Source of the DNA: Dyella sp. OK004
GTDB taxonomy: Bacteria; Pseudomonadota; Gammaproteobacteria; Xanthomonadales; Rhodanobacteraceae
Assembly: GCF_900114495.1 (NCBI RefSeq)
Contig: NZ_FOZI01000001.1
Coordinates: 1,135,469-1,199,468, forward strand
Length of the DNA: 64,000 nt
Direction of reading: 5' to 3'
A model generated the notes under the pieces. It did not search any database. It was given only the letters and a program-made list of their open reading frames with translations, and had not been told where the DNA came from. Of this stretch, positions 16,154 through 24,380 are shown piece after piece; within the stretch, counting starts at the first letter, position 1, and every line of letters starts with the position of its first letter. The position numbers were made by a program, and so were the translations under genes.

Positions 16154-16837
16154 ATGGAACGTTTACTTGAAGGCTTTGAGCACTTTCGCCGCACTGTGTT
16201 TCCGGAACAACGTGAGCTGTTCAAAAAGCTGGCGACCGGGCAGAGCCCCCACACCCTGTTCATTACCTGCGCGGATTCGCGCGTGATGCCGGAGATGATT
16301 TTTTCGGTAGTGCCCGGAGACATCTTCGTGTATCGCAACATCGGCAACATCGTGCCGCCGTATGCCCAGCACGTCAGTGGCGTGGTGGCAGCCATCGAGT
16401 ACGCTGTGAAAGTGCTGCAGGTACGCCACATTGTCATCTGCGGCCACTCGGATTGCGGCGCCATGAAGGCGCTACAGGCTCCGGAAAAAATCGCGCACAT
16501 GCCTTCCGTAGCGGCATGGCTGAAACACGCTGACGTGGCCAGGTACGTGGTGGCCGAGAACTGCCCCGACCTGCAAGGCAACGAAGTCTTGAAGCGCCTC
16601 ACCGAAGAAAACGTCGTCGGTCAGCTGGAACATCTACGCACCCTGCCTGCTGTGGCAGCGGCCATGGCCAACGGCAGCCTGAGCATTCATGGCTGGATTT
16701 ACGACATTGTCCATGCCGAGCTGCGGATGTTCGACGCAGCAGCCGGGAAGTTCACGCCGTTCGATCCCACCAGCCGCGACGTGCCCGAGGCGACACCGCA
16801 TGCGCGGTTCGCCATGGCCATGACGCCCACGCTCTGA
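16154..16837 (+). CDS. Beta-class carbonic anhydrase
   Basis: 227 residues, converting CO2 and water to bicarbonate in the cytosol. Zinc ligands are in place: Cys39, Asp41 and Arg43 in FITCADSRV, and His98 and Cys101 in ICGHSDCGA. Length and motif order (GNIVPPY, SGVVAAIEYAV) are typical of bacterial beta enzymes. GGAG lies upstream of the ATG. The next gene, a SulP anion transporter, starts 11 bp after the stop, so the two form an operon. Such pairs handle bicarbonate supply or pH, and the transporter probably moves bicarbonate or another anion linked to the enzyme. Confidence 0.93.
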   Translation: MERLLEGFEHFRRTVFPEQRELFKKLATGQSPHTLFITCADSRVMPEMIFSVVPGDIFVYRNIGNIVPPYAQHVSGVVAAIEYAVKVLQVRHIVICGHSDCGAMKALQAPEKIAHMPSVAAWLKHADVARYVVAENCPDLQGNEVLKRLTEENVVGQLEHLRTLPAVAAAMANGSLSIHGWIYDIVHAELRMFDAAAGKFTPFDPTSRDVPEATPHARFAMAMTPTL

Positions 16838-16847
16838 GGAGAACGAT

Positions 16848-18362
16848 ATGCGTGCTTACTTCTCATCGAACCTGTTCGGGCGTGACTTGCTCGGTTCGAT
16901 TGTGGTGTTCCTGGTGGCGTTGCCCTTATGCATGGGCATCGCCATCGCCTCGGGCATGCCGCCAGCGGCGGGCCTGATCACCGGCATCATCGGCGGCATC
17001 GTGGTCGGCGTGATCGCCGGCTCGCCACTGCAGGTCAGCGGGCCCGCCGCGGGACTCGCGGTGCTGGTGTTCGAGCTGGTACGCGAACATGGCGTCGGAG
17101 CACTTGGCCCAGTGGTGTTGCTGGCGGGCCTGATCCAGATTGCCGCCGGCCTGTGCCGCGTCGGCATCTGGTTCCGCATGACATCGCCGGCCGTGGTCGC
17201 CGGCATGTTGTCCGGCATCGGCATCCTGATCGTGGCTTCGCAGGCGCATGTAATGCTCGATGCCACACCGCTGGCGCGTGGCCTGGAAAACTTCACCGCG
17301 TTACCGGGTGCACTCGCCGACGTATTCACCGGCGGGGGTACGGGCCTGGCCGCGCTGGGTGTCGGCGTAGCCACCATCGCGATCATGCTCGGCTGGGAAA
17401 AACTGCGGCCGCAGAAGCTGCGCTTCGTTCCCGGCGCGCTGCTGGCCGTGGTCGCGGTGACCGCGTTCGTGCAGTTCCAGGGCATTGGCGTCAACAAGGT
17501 CGATGTGCCGAGCAATCTGTTGTCGGCCATCTCGCTGCCGGGTTTCAGCGATATGGGGCGACTGCTTGAGCCGTCACTGCTGGTGGCCGCGCTGACATTC
17601 GCCTTCATCGCCAGCGCTGAAACGCTGTTGTCGGCCGCTGCAGTAGATCGCATGCATGACGGCGCCCGCACCCACTACGACCGCGAACTAACCGCGCAAG
17701 GCGTCGGCAATCTGCTGTGCGGCATGGTGGGTGCATTGCCGATGACCGGCGTGATCGTGCGCAGCGCAGCCAATGTGCAGGCGGGTTCCGCCACACGCAT
17801 GGCGGCGGTGTTGCACGGCGGCTGGATCCTGGTGTTCGCCATGCTGTTGCCGTGGCTGATGCGCATGACGCCGGTGTCCTGTCTGGCCGGCATCCTGGTC
17901 TACACCGGCGTGAAGATGATCAACTTCAAGCAGGTGAAGCACTTCGCGGCTTACGGCAAAGGCACCGCGTTTATCTACGTGGCAACCACCTTGGCCATCG
18001 TTGCCACCGACCTGCTGGCTGGCGTGCTGGTGGGCTTTGCCTTGTCGCTGTTCCGGCTCGCGTTGTTGTCTTCGCGCCTCAAGGTCAACCTGGGCCAACA
18101 CGAAGAGCCCGGCTCGGCTTCGCTGCGTCTGACCGGTATCGCCACCTTCCTCAAGGTGCCGTCCATGGCACGCACGCTGGAACAGGTGCCGCCGAACACG
18201 CGCGTGCATCTGGTGATGGACGAACTGCATCACGTGGATCAGGCCAGCTTTGAGCTATTGCGCGATTGGAGTCGCAATGCCGGCACACGCGGCTGCGAAC
18301 TGGTGGTCGACTGGATCGAACTGGAACGCCGAGTGGAAGGTACGGCCAGAAAGGCCGCCTGA
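16848..18362 (+). CDS. SulP-family anion transporter with a STAS domain
   Basis: 504 residues of inner-membrane transporter. The N-terminal helices match the SulP family (LLGSIVVFLVALPLCMGIAI, SGPAAGLAVLVFELV), with about 11-12 hydrophobic segments to residue 410. A short STAS domain follows (VHLVMDELHHVDQASFELLR). Family members carry sulfate, bicarbonate or related anions. Being 11 bp behind a carbonic anhydrase, this one is probably a bicarbonate carrier, an inference from context. AGGAG lies before the ATG. A stem-loop follows the gene. Confidence 0.9.
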   Translation: MRAYFSSNLFGRDLLGSIVVFLVALPLCMGIAIASGMPPAAGLITGIIGGIVVGVIAGSPLQVSGPAAGLAVLVFELVREHGVGALGPVVLLAGLIQIAAGLCRVGIWFRMTSPAVVAGMLSGIGILIVASQAHVMLDATPLARGLENFTALPGALADVFTGGGTGLAALGVGVATIAIMLGWEKLRPQKLRFVPGALLAVVAVTAFVQFQGIGVNKVDVPSNLLSAISLPGFSDMGRLLEPSLLVAALTFAFIASAETLLSAAAVDRMHDGARTHYDRELTAQGVGNLLCGMVGALPMTGVIVRSAANVQAGSATRMAAVLHGGWILVFAMLLPWLMRMTPVSCLAGILVYTGVKMINFKQVKHFAAYGKGTAFIYVATTLAIVATDLLAGVLVGFALSLFRLALLSSRLKVNLGQHEEPGSASLRLTGIATFLKVPSMARTLEQVPPNTRVHLVMDELHHVDQASFELLRDWSRNAGTRGCELVVDWIELERRVEGTARKAA

Positions 18363-18382
18363 GTTAGCCGAGCGCTCTCCTA

Positions 18383-18405
18383 CCGGTGCTGATCATGGGC
18401 ACCGG
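18383..18405 (+). terminator. Stem-loop after the SulP gene
   Basis: CCGGTGC and GCACCGG can pair across nine bases, and flanking CTCTCCT/AGGGGAG partly extends the stem. It lies 20 bp past the SulP stop and about 60 bp before the next gene. It may end the carbonic anhydrase operon or only attenuate it. Confidence 0.4.
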
Positions 18406-18465
18406 CAGGGGAGGGCTGCGTGACATCCAGATGGAATATCGCCTCGACGCAAAGGAGTCCAGCCG

Positions 18466-19497
18466 GTGTTAGTCACGGCTATTGGGATATTCGCACTCGC
18501 CTTTCTGGCGTTCGGCATCAGCGCATTGAGCGGCGGTGGCGCCGGTCTGCTGCTGATGCCCATGCTTGGGTTGGCCCTGCCATCACCCCAGGTGCCGGCG
18601 GCGTTATCGATCGGCAGTGCAATCAGTTCGAGTTCGCGGCTTGCGCTGTTCTTCAAGCGCATTGACTGGACCATGGTGCGCTGGTTCGTTCCGGCGGCCA
18701 TCCCCGCGGTGTGGCTGGGCGCGTGGTTGCTGAGCTATGCCAATCCGCTCTATCTGCAGCTGGCGATGGGAGTCTTCCTGTTGGCCAACTTGCCGCTACT
18801 GATCAAACCCGATCGCGCTGGCGCTACAGCAGATCGCAAATCGGCAAAGGGCACGCTGATGCTGATCGGTGCTGCTGCGGGATTCGTTTCGGGGCTGACC
18901 GGTGCGGTAGGGCTGCTCTTCAATCGCTTTTATCTGCGCCACGGGCTGACCAAGGAACAGGTGATCGCCACGCGTGCCGCCAACGAAATCATCCTGCACG
19001 CGATCAAGGTGGTGCTCTACGCCTTGTTTGGCCTGCTTACGCAAGCAGCCGTGCTCTACGGCCTGCTGATCGGCCTGGCCGCACTGTTGGCCACAGGGGC
19101 CATACGCAAAGTGCTGCCTTACTTGAGCGAGCATCTCTTCAAACGCATCGGCTATGGCGCGATGGTGCTTTCCGGCATCGCCATGCTGGGCCATGCAGGG
19201 AACGGACTCGCCAGACAGGAAGGCATCGCCATGCAGGCGGAAGCCAAGCGGAATGGATGGCACGGCACGCTGCAATGGCGCGACGCCGCGTTCTCGATGG
19301 AGTTCAAGTACAGCGAAGGCTTCGAGGTGGAACGCGTCGTTTCGCTGGAACAACTGCCCCGGGACAAACAGCAGCACGCCCTGTTGCTGAGTGAAGGCGC
19401 CGATACCGTGATGCTCGAAGAGGTTCACGCGATCGGCAAACACTACTTCGAGGTCTACGCCTATCGCGATGGCGTACTCACCAAACACAAGATCTGA
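18466..19497 (+). CDS. TSUP (TauE/SafE) family permease with a C-terminal soluble domain
   Basis: 343 residues starting at GTG 18466 behind AAAGGAG. The first ~245 residues form two TSUP repeats with the family signature FGISALSGGGAGLLLMPML and the later copy AAAGFVSGLTGAVGLLFNRF. This family exports or imports sulfite, sulfonates and other small sulfur or carbon compounds. After the last helix there is an unusual soluble tail of about 90 residues (from MQAEAKRNGWHGTLQWRD), predicted cytoplasmic or periplasmic and not part of standard TSUP proteins. It follows the SulP gene in the same direction, suggesting a shared anion-transport theme. Confidence 0.85.
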   Translation: MLVTAIGIFALAFLAFGISALSGGGAGLLLMPMLGLALPSPQVPAALSIGSAISSSSRLALFFKRIDWTMVRWFVPAAIPAVWLGAWLLSYANPLYLQLAMGVFLLANLPLLIKPDRAGATADRKSAKGTLMLIGAAAGFVSGLTGAVGLLFNRFYLRHGLTKEQVIATRAANEIILHAIKVVLYALFGLLTQAAVLYGLLIGLAALLATGAIRKVLPYLSEHLFKRIGYGAMVLSGIAMLGHAGNGLARQEGIAMQAEAKRNGWHGTLQWRDAAFSMEFKYSEGFEVERVVSLEQLPRDKQQHALLLSEGADTVMLEEVHAIGKHYFEVYAYRDGVLTKHKI

Positions 19498-19519
19498 GCT
19501 GCCGTATCGGGACACACCC

Positions 19520-19999
19520 ATGCTTGCAAGAATTACCTCGGCGCTCGGCGCCATCAAAACCGGTTCGGACATCGCCAAGGAAATTGCGTCGGCGCAGACA
19601 CTGGATGGCATCCAGCACCGGACCACCGATCTCTTCGGCGTTATGGCGGACATCCAGCAACAGTTGGTGTCCATGCAGATCGCCTACACCAGCCTGCTGG
19701 ATGAGCGCGACGCGCTGAAACAGGAAGTTAGCGAGATGAAGCGGGCCATGCTGGACCGTCAGCAATATGTTTTGCACGCGTTGCCCCTGGGCGGGCTGGT
19801 GTATCGTTTCAGGGGCACTCATGACCGCGCCGACGCGGCCCACGACCTGTGTGTTCAGTGCTACGAGCAGGGTACGAAATCGGTGCTGCAACCGAATGGC
19901 GGTCACCTGATCTGCCCGGCCTGCAAACTCAAACTGAAAGCGAAGAGCGGTGCTTCGCCGGCCGCCAGACGAGGCGGCGTTTGTTTGTGGACGTTATGA
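19520..19999 (+). CDS. Coiled-coil zinc-ribbon protein of unknown function
   Basis: 159 residues from ATG 19520 (MLARITSALGAIKTGSDIA); the frame extends upstream but overlaps the TSUP gene. The N-terminal half is a coiled coil (QQQLVSMQIAYTSLLDERDA). The C-terminal half has CVQCYEQG and, 20 residues on, CPACKLKL, a four-cysteine zinc ribbon. Proteins with this layout are scattered in proteobacteria and some phages; the ribbon suggests nucleic-acid or protein binding. A strong terminator follows. Function unknown. Confidence 0.7.
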   Translation: MLARITSALGAIKTGSDIAKEIASAQTLDGIQHRTTDLFGVMADIQQQLVSMQIAYTSLLDERDALKQEVSEMKRAMLDRQQYVLHALPLGGLVYRFRGTHDRADAAHDLCVQCYEQGTKSVLQPNGGHLICPACKLKLKAKSGASPAARRGGVCLWTL

Positions 20000-20066
20000 C
20001 AACGCGACACCCATTTCATTCGTCAGAGCGGTAAAGCGTTCGGAACAGCACGAAGTCGATATAGAA

Positions 20067-20098
20067 AAAAGGGCGCGCCGTTATAGGCGCGCCCTTTT
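20067..20098. terminator. Strong bidirectional intrinsic terminator
   Basis: AAAAGGGCGCGCC, a six-base loop, then GGCGCGCCCTTTT: a 13-bp perfect stem with A-run and T-run on both sides, so it works in both directions. It separates the zinc-ribbon gene from the convergent exported-protein gene at 20193. Confidence 0.92.
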
Positions 20099-20134
20099 GC
20101 TCATTCAAGGACTCTCGAATAACTGACTTTCAAG

Positions 20135-20166
20135 CTCGTCATTCCGGCGAAAGCCGGGATGACGAG
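20135..20166. repeat. REP-like palindromic repeat, copy 1
   Basis: CTCGTCATTCCGGC-GAAA-GCCGGGATGACGAG forms a 14-bp hairpin (one G-T pair) with a GAAA loop. Another copy is at 55891-55922, and the adjacent AGAGGTTcTTCGA-like text is also shared. This is a common intergenic REP-type element. Confidence 0.8.
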
Positions 20167-20192
20167 CAAGAAGAGGTTCTTCGAAGTTTCCT

Positions 20193-20807
20193 TCAGCGCG
20201 AAGCGCGCTGCAGATGGCCCGCTGGGCCGATCCACACCCAGCGCACGCGCGCTTCGTCGTACGGATCGCCGATATTCAAATTCGGCAGCATGGCGCCCTT
20301 CTCGCAGGTAACGGTCACGTCGTGAAAGTGGCTGTAGTTCTGCACGTCGATGGGCACTTCGGCGAACCATTGGCCGCTCTTGGGACACGGCGTACTCACC
20401 AGGGCGCGCGTCACGCTGCTGGCGTCGGCCTCCCAGCGCCAGTGATCGGGCGAAAAGTAACGTCCCTTCTGATCAACCTGCTTTTGCGACGGCGCGGTTT
20501 CGCCGCTGGATAGCCGCACGACATAACGGCCATGTTTACCGTCGCTGCCGATGGCCCGGTAATAGCCAGGCTCCTGTACCAAAGCGCCAGCCGCCAGCGG
20601 ACGATCCGCCATCGCCTTGCGCTGATGCGCTTCCGCTTGCATGTCAGCGCCTTTGGGATCGGCAGGGGTGGCGACGCCGTTGGGGCCGATCTGCGAGGGG
20701 TAATCCACCGCCCGGTGATCGTTGGCAGTGTTCGAATTGGCCCATGCCAGGCCGCTGGTGAGCGCGAGCGCCGTGGCGGTCATCAGTAGTGTCGATCTTT
20801 TTTTCAC
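20193..20807 (-). CDS. Exported protein of unknown function
   Basis: 204 residues from GTG 20807, which has AAGGAA five bases upstream. The signal peptide is clear (MKKRSTLLMTATALALTSGL, cleavage near AWA). The mature part has no motif I know. It holds two cysteines about 30 residues apart (TPCPKSGQ and VTCEKGAM), which could form a periplasmic disulfide, and ends with a Trp/Arg-rich stretch (ARVRWVWIGP). Convergent with the zinc-ribbon gene across the terminator at 20067. Probably periplasmic; role unknown. Confidence 0.65.
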   Translation of the reverse strand: MKKRSTLLMTATALALTSGLAWANSNTANDHRAVDYPSQIGPNGVATPADPKGADMQAEAHQRKAMADRPLAAGALVQEPGYYRAIGSDGKHGRYVVRLSSGETAPSQKQVDQKGRYFSPDHWRWEADASSVTRALVSTPCPKSGQWFAEVPIDVQNYSHFHDVTVTCEKGAMLPNLNIGDPYDEARVRWVWIGPAGHLQRASR

Positions 20808-21092
20808 GTGTATTCCTTATCGATGGATCGGAGAAGGCATGGCGACTTCCTCCGCAGGTTGGGCATGCCGATCGCTTCGAACGCGTGCGCGGTAACCGCG
20901 CACCGGTGGCAACCGGATGCTCAAGAAGTTGTTCAACAATCAATGCGCGATCTAGTTCAAAGACGCAGACACCCGCCCGGCGCAACAATCAGTCGCGTCG
21001 TAATCGATGAAACATCGGGGCATGACCGCGTATGCGGCGCGTGGTGCGTCAGGCAACGAGCGACAGACAGCAACGCTCGTCAGTCGCTGGCT

Positions 21093-21443
21093 TCAGGCGT
21101 CGGGAGGTGGCGACAGCTGCGTGATGGTGGCGTTGCGCCACTGCACGAGAAAAGGCGTCTGAGCACGCTCATTGCGCACGCTCAGGGGGAAAACCGACGC
21201 CACACTCTCCAGCAAATCATCAATGCAAGGAGAGCTGTCGTCGACGTGGCATTCCGCGGGTGACGGATCGCCGGTCTGGGCGAATTCATCGGCGCAAAGC
21301 GACATCGACGCCGCATTCATCCCGGAAACCTGCATGTCGCTCGCCGCATGCGCGACCACCATCATGGCGCTGAAGCAACCCATGAGTGCGAAGGCGATGA
21401 CGTGGAGATAGCGACGTAAGAACATACGATTGAAGAATCTCAT
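21093..21443 (-). CDS. Small exported protein, paralogue of the 15603 gene
   Basis: 116 residues from ATG 21443. It starts MRFFNRMFLRRY, then a hydrophobic segment (LHVIAFALMGCFSAMMVVAH) and an acidic exported part with CHVDDSSPCIDDLLESV, ending in Pro-rich TQLSPPPDA. Layout, the FLRR start, the CxVDD...CxDDLL motif and the terminal PPP match the gene at 15603-15974, about 5 kb away on the other strand. The family is unknown to me. The 285 bp upstream of the neighbouring 20193 gene (20808-21092) shows nothing coding. Confidence 0.6.
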   Translation of the reverse strand: MRFFNRMFLRRYLHVIAFALMGCFSAMMVVAHAASDMQVSGMNAASMSLCADEFAQTGDPSPAECHVDDSSPCIDDLLESVASVFPLSVRNERAQTPFLVQWRNATITQLSPPPDA

Positions 21444-21672
21444 GGATGATCGCCTATGACAAGGCAATCGCTGACTGATTTGTTCACACTGTAAGGGAAG
21501 CGTCAGGTGACATATCTCTATGTGTTGGATGCGTCACCTAAGCAAAGTGAGCCATTCGCTGCGCCTGTGTTTCTAGCCGTTCAAAACGGTAAGGGCGCTG
21601 AGATGATCAATGCTCAGCCCTGCATCTGCGCTCGCGCGAAATGATTGAGAGCCAAACCATCGGAGCACGGCC

Positions 21673-22002
21673 ATGGCCCGCGATAAAGGTCTGGAAGAAC
21701 TGCTGAGCGATGAGCTAAGCGACGTCCCTGGCCTCACCCAGAAAGCCATGTTCGGCGGCTGGGCCTGGCTGCTGCACGGCAACCTGCTTTGCGGCGCTCG
21801 CGATGATGGCCTGCTCGTACGGCTCGGCAAAGGCAACGATGCCTGGGCGCTGCGCCTGCCAGGCATTGCCCCGATGATCTCGCGCGACCGGCCCATGCAG
21901 GGCTGGGTAAGAGCCGCGCCGGAGGCATATGGGGACGACCCACTGCGTCACCAGCTAGTGGAGTCCGCGCTCGAATTCGTCCGGTCCTTGCCGCCAAAGT
22001 AA
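21673..22002 (+). CDS. TfoX N-terminal-domain protein
   Basis: 109 residues forming only the TfoX-N domain: KAMFGGWAWLLHGNLLCGAR then DGLLVRLGK, and a C-terminal helix. Full TfoX/Sxy is a competence regulator, but single-domain relatives like this one are widespread and of unclear function. GGAG lies eight bases before the ATG. It stands alone between exported-protein genes. Confidence 0.8.
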   Translation: MARDKGLEELLSDELSDVPGLTQKAMFGGWAWLLHGNLLCGARDDGLLVRLGKGNDAWALRLPGIAPMISRDRPMQGWVRAAPEAYGDDPLRHQLVESALEFVRSLPPK

Positions 22003-22145
22003 GCGCCTGTGCCGCCGCTCACTTCATCACCACATGCGCATGCGGCACACTTGCGCCCGCTGCAAAAGGACACCTGCTGAAGAAGCACAAGACGATGTCA
22101 TCGAAAACCAACGATCGTTCTTGAACATCTCACGGAGCTACGCCC

Positions 22146-22559
22146 ATGCGGAATCAGGCAAAGATCATCTTTCGTCGGTTCAATAAGGGGTTGGGTTTTC
22201 GTCTGCTTGGCTGCCTGGGGCTGATCCTCGCGCAGGCCGCCTGCACTACTTACCAATACGTTCCGCCCACCACTGAAACCGGCCGCCAATGCGTGATGAC
22301 CTGTGAAACTGGGCATCAGGCCTGTGTCGGCGACGCGCAGTATTCCGCGGACCGCAGGGCGCGCTCTTGCGAGGTGGATCGGTCAATCACCTTGAAGAAG
22401 TGCCTCGAGCGCGCCTCATCGGACGCGGAAGCCCGAACCTGCAACAACTCCTCCAGCGCCAACTACTGCGGCAATTCCGCCAACACGCTTTCATGCGATG
22501 CCGACTATCGGCGATGCTATGCGGGTTGTGGCGGCCAGGTGACCCCTGACAAGCGCTGA
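22146..22559 (+). CDS. Small cysteine-rich lipoprotein
   Basis: 137 residues. A basic start and hydrophobic core end in a lipobox (GLILAQAAC), so it should be lipid-anchored. The mature part has about ten cysteines in short-spaced pairs (QCVMTCETGHQACVG, SANYCGNSANTLSCDADYRR, CYAGCGG), likely disulfide-bonded in the periplasm. GGAG precedes the ATG. It lies just before a second lipoprotein gene. I do not recognise the family. Confidence 0.65.
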   Translation: MRNQAKIIFRRFNKGLGFRLLGCLGLILAQAACTTYQYVPPTTETGRQCVMTCETGHQACVGDAQYSADRRARSCEVDRSITLKKCLERASSDAEARTCNNSSSANYCGNSANTLSCDADYRRCYAGCGGQVTPDKR

Positions 22560-22654
22560 GCAAGCCGTAAACTTCAGCACCTAAGCGACCGGCATGATCC
22601 GGCGGATCGGACCTCCGCCAGCAGTCGGTCGCCTCCGCTCTCCCTAACGGACTA

Positions 22655-23497
22655 ATGCGAGACGTGAGCCAGACGATGCAAAAGGGATTTTCCAAACGCC
22701 TGCGCCGCATGGCCATCGCATCGAGTCTGTTGCTCGCTGGCTGCGCCACCAACAACTGCAACATCCTTTCCACCAGCCATTCGTTCGGCTGCAATGCCAT
22801 GTATGCCGCGCTGATCGTGCCTGCGGTACCCATTGGCCTAGCGTCCAATGCCATCGACAACCAGCGCGACAGATCGCGTCGCGCGGATACCTGGCGCCGG
22901 CTGCAGGCAAACGACCCCGCGACGGTCGCCCACTGTGTCCTGGGTTGCTACTTGCCCGAAAAGCTCAGCAAGGAAGCCGAGCATGCCGCTTTTGAGCGCA
23001 GCGTCGAGCAAGTCATCGCGTGGTGGGGCGACCATCCCCAACCGTCGCAGATGCCGATCCTGATGAGGGCCTACTTGTACAAAGGGGGAACGATGATGAC
23101 CTCCGACCCAACCCAGGCAGAGACGTACCTGCGCAAAGCAGCCGCACTCTCGGTGGACCCGCGCATCGCCGCCGCGTTGAACAGCACCGAATTCAATGCC
23201 TACGTCTACAACCAGCCGTTCTACGACGAGATCGCTGAAACCATCCAGGCCCAGCTCATCACGCTGCGCTACCGCGGCATGCTAGGGCGGGAAGCCGATC
23301 CGTCGATACTGAAGGATCATTGCCAGGCCGTCGCCGCGTGGCCACCCGCGTGGATGAAGATGGAGGCGGGGTACAACCTGCAACGGGCCTGCGCTTCCGC
23401 CTATATGCAGCAGTACCACGACAAGCTTCCCCCCAGCGGTACACCTGCAGTCATTGATGGCGTACTTGATCCCATCGCGCCAGGGAGTAGCGAATAG
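22655..23497 (+). CDS. Lipoprotein of unknown function with SEL1/TPR-like helices
   Basis: 280 residues. The lipobox is SLLLAGC at about residue 30; a start at ATG 22676 (MQKGFSKRLRRMAIAS) would give a more usual signal length. Early Cys residues and a hydrophobic patch (MYAALIVPAVPIGLA) follow. The central part is helical (AFERSVEQVIAWWGDHPQ, PTQAETYLRKAAALS), compatible with helical repeats. Probably an outer-membrane-anchored periplasmic protein. It follows the Cys-rich lipoprotein by about 95 bp in the same direction. Function unknown. Confidence 0.65.
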   Translation: MRDVSQTMQKGFSKRLRRMAIASSLLLAGCATNNCNILSTSHSFGCNAMYAALIVPAVPIGLASNAIDNQRDRSRRADTWRRLQANDPATVAHCVLGCYLPEKLSKEAEHAAFERSVEQVIAWWGDHPQPSQMPILMRAYLYKGGTMMTSDPTQAETYLRKAAALSVDPRIAAALNSTEFNAYVYNQPFYDEIAETIQAQLITLRYRGMLGREADPSILKDHCQAVAAWPPAWMKMEAGYNLQRACASAYMQQYHDKLPPSGTPAVIDGVLDPIAPGSSE

Positions 23498-23504
23498 CCC
23501 GGCA

Positions 23505-23529
23505 GATCGCGCCGTCGATTGACGCGATC
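23505..23529. terminator. Weak inverted repeat between convergent genes
   Basis: GATCGCG and CGCGATC pair across an 11-base loop, between the ends of the lipoprotein gene and the convergent metallo-hydrolase. No T-run, so only a possible terminator. Confidence 0.3.
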
Positions 23530-23564
23530 CAACGGCATCCGCTTCAGCGCGCGTCGCACCATCG

Positions 23565-24380
23565 CTACTCGGCAATAGCCTTGAAGTAGCGATCGAAGGA
23601 ACGGTCCACGGCCTCACGCGCGCCGCCAATGATGTTCCGCCTCGCACTGAAGCCGAACAGATCAGTGAACTCGTAGCCCTGCATGCGCGACTGAATGTGC
23701 CTGACATCGCCCGGCCGCATCGGAATGTAGTTGGGGTAGCTATACATAAAGGTGACGTGGCGGCGATCCATCACCACCTGCAGAGCGTCGCCCGGAAACA
23801 GCGCGCCACCTTCGCGCCCGCGTTTCCAGTGAAGCGCGGTGCTGCCGTCAAAATGACCGCCGCAGCGAATCAGCGTCACCGTGTCCGAAAGCTTGTACTC
23901 ATCGCCACTCCAGAACCGGATATGCGGCGACGGCCTCAGCACCCACGCTTTGTCGGCTTCATGCAGCAGAATCGGCACGCCACCCAAAGCCTCACTCCAT
24001 TCCACCATGGAGGCGTAGAAATGCGGATGCGAGATCACGATGTAGTCCAGCCCGCCGCGCGCCTTGATCGCGGCGACGGCTTCCGGCGTTACCAGGCTCA
24101 GGCACTCCCACAAAATGTTGCCTGCGTCCGTGGGTAAATAAAGCGCCCGCTGATTGATGGCGAAAGCGGGCTCCAGGCCAATCGTCAGCAGCCTCGCTTC
24201 TTCGTCGAGGTGAAGCTTGTACTTGGCGCTCAGCGCTTCATGGTTGGTCCAAATCTGGCCAGACCAACCAACGTACTGCCGCTCATCCTCACAGATCGGA
24301 CAAGCGGCCGGCGGGCTGACGGATTCGGCGAACTGCGTTCCACACGTAGCGCAAATAGGAAAGGACATAGCCATCCTCAT
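23565..24380 (-). CDS. Zinc-ribbon plus metallo-beta-lactamase-fold protein
   Basis: 271 residues. The first ~30 residues are a small zinc ribbon (CATCGTQF, CPICEDERQY). The rest is a lactamase-fold domain with a degenerate metal motif: SHPHFYASMVEW replaces the usual HxHxDH, and a later Asp is in LFPGDALQVV. It may be a hydrolase with an altered centre or a non-catalytic binder. The ATG overlaps the stop of the upstream metallo-hydrolase as TGATG, so the two are translationally coupled. A third in-frame ATG (24368) has a better GAGG spacing. Substrate unknown. Confidence 0.75.
   Translation of the reverse strand: MRMAMSFPICATCGTQFAESVSPPAACPICEDERQYVGWSGQIWTNHEALSAKYKLHLDEEARLLTIGLEPAFAINQRALYLPTDAGNILWECLSLVTPEAVAAIKARGGLDYIVISHPHFYASMVEWSEALGGVPILLHEADKAWVLRPSPHIRFWSGDEYKLSDTVTLIRCGGHFDGSTALHWKRGREGGALFPGDALQVVMDRRHVTFMYSYPNYIPMRPGDVRHIQSRMQGYEFTDLFGFSARRNIIGGAREAVDRSFDRYFKAIAE

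Noticed and set aside
20808-21263. Plus-strand frame between the two exported-protein genes
   Set aside because: Overlaps the reverse-strand CxVDD protein gene, has no ribosome-binding site and an Arg/His-rich shadow-type translation.
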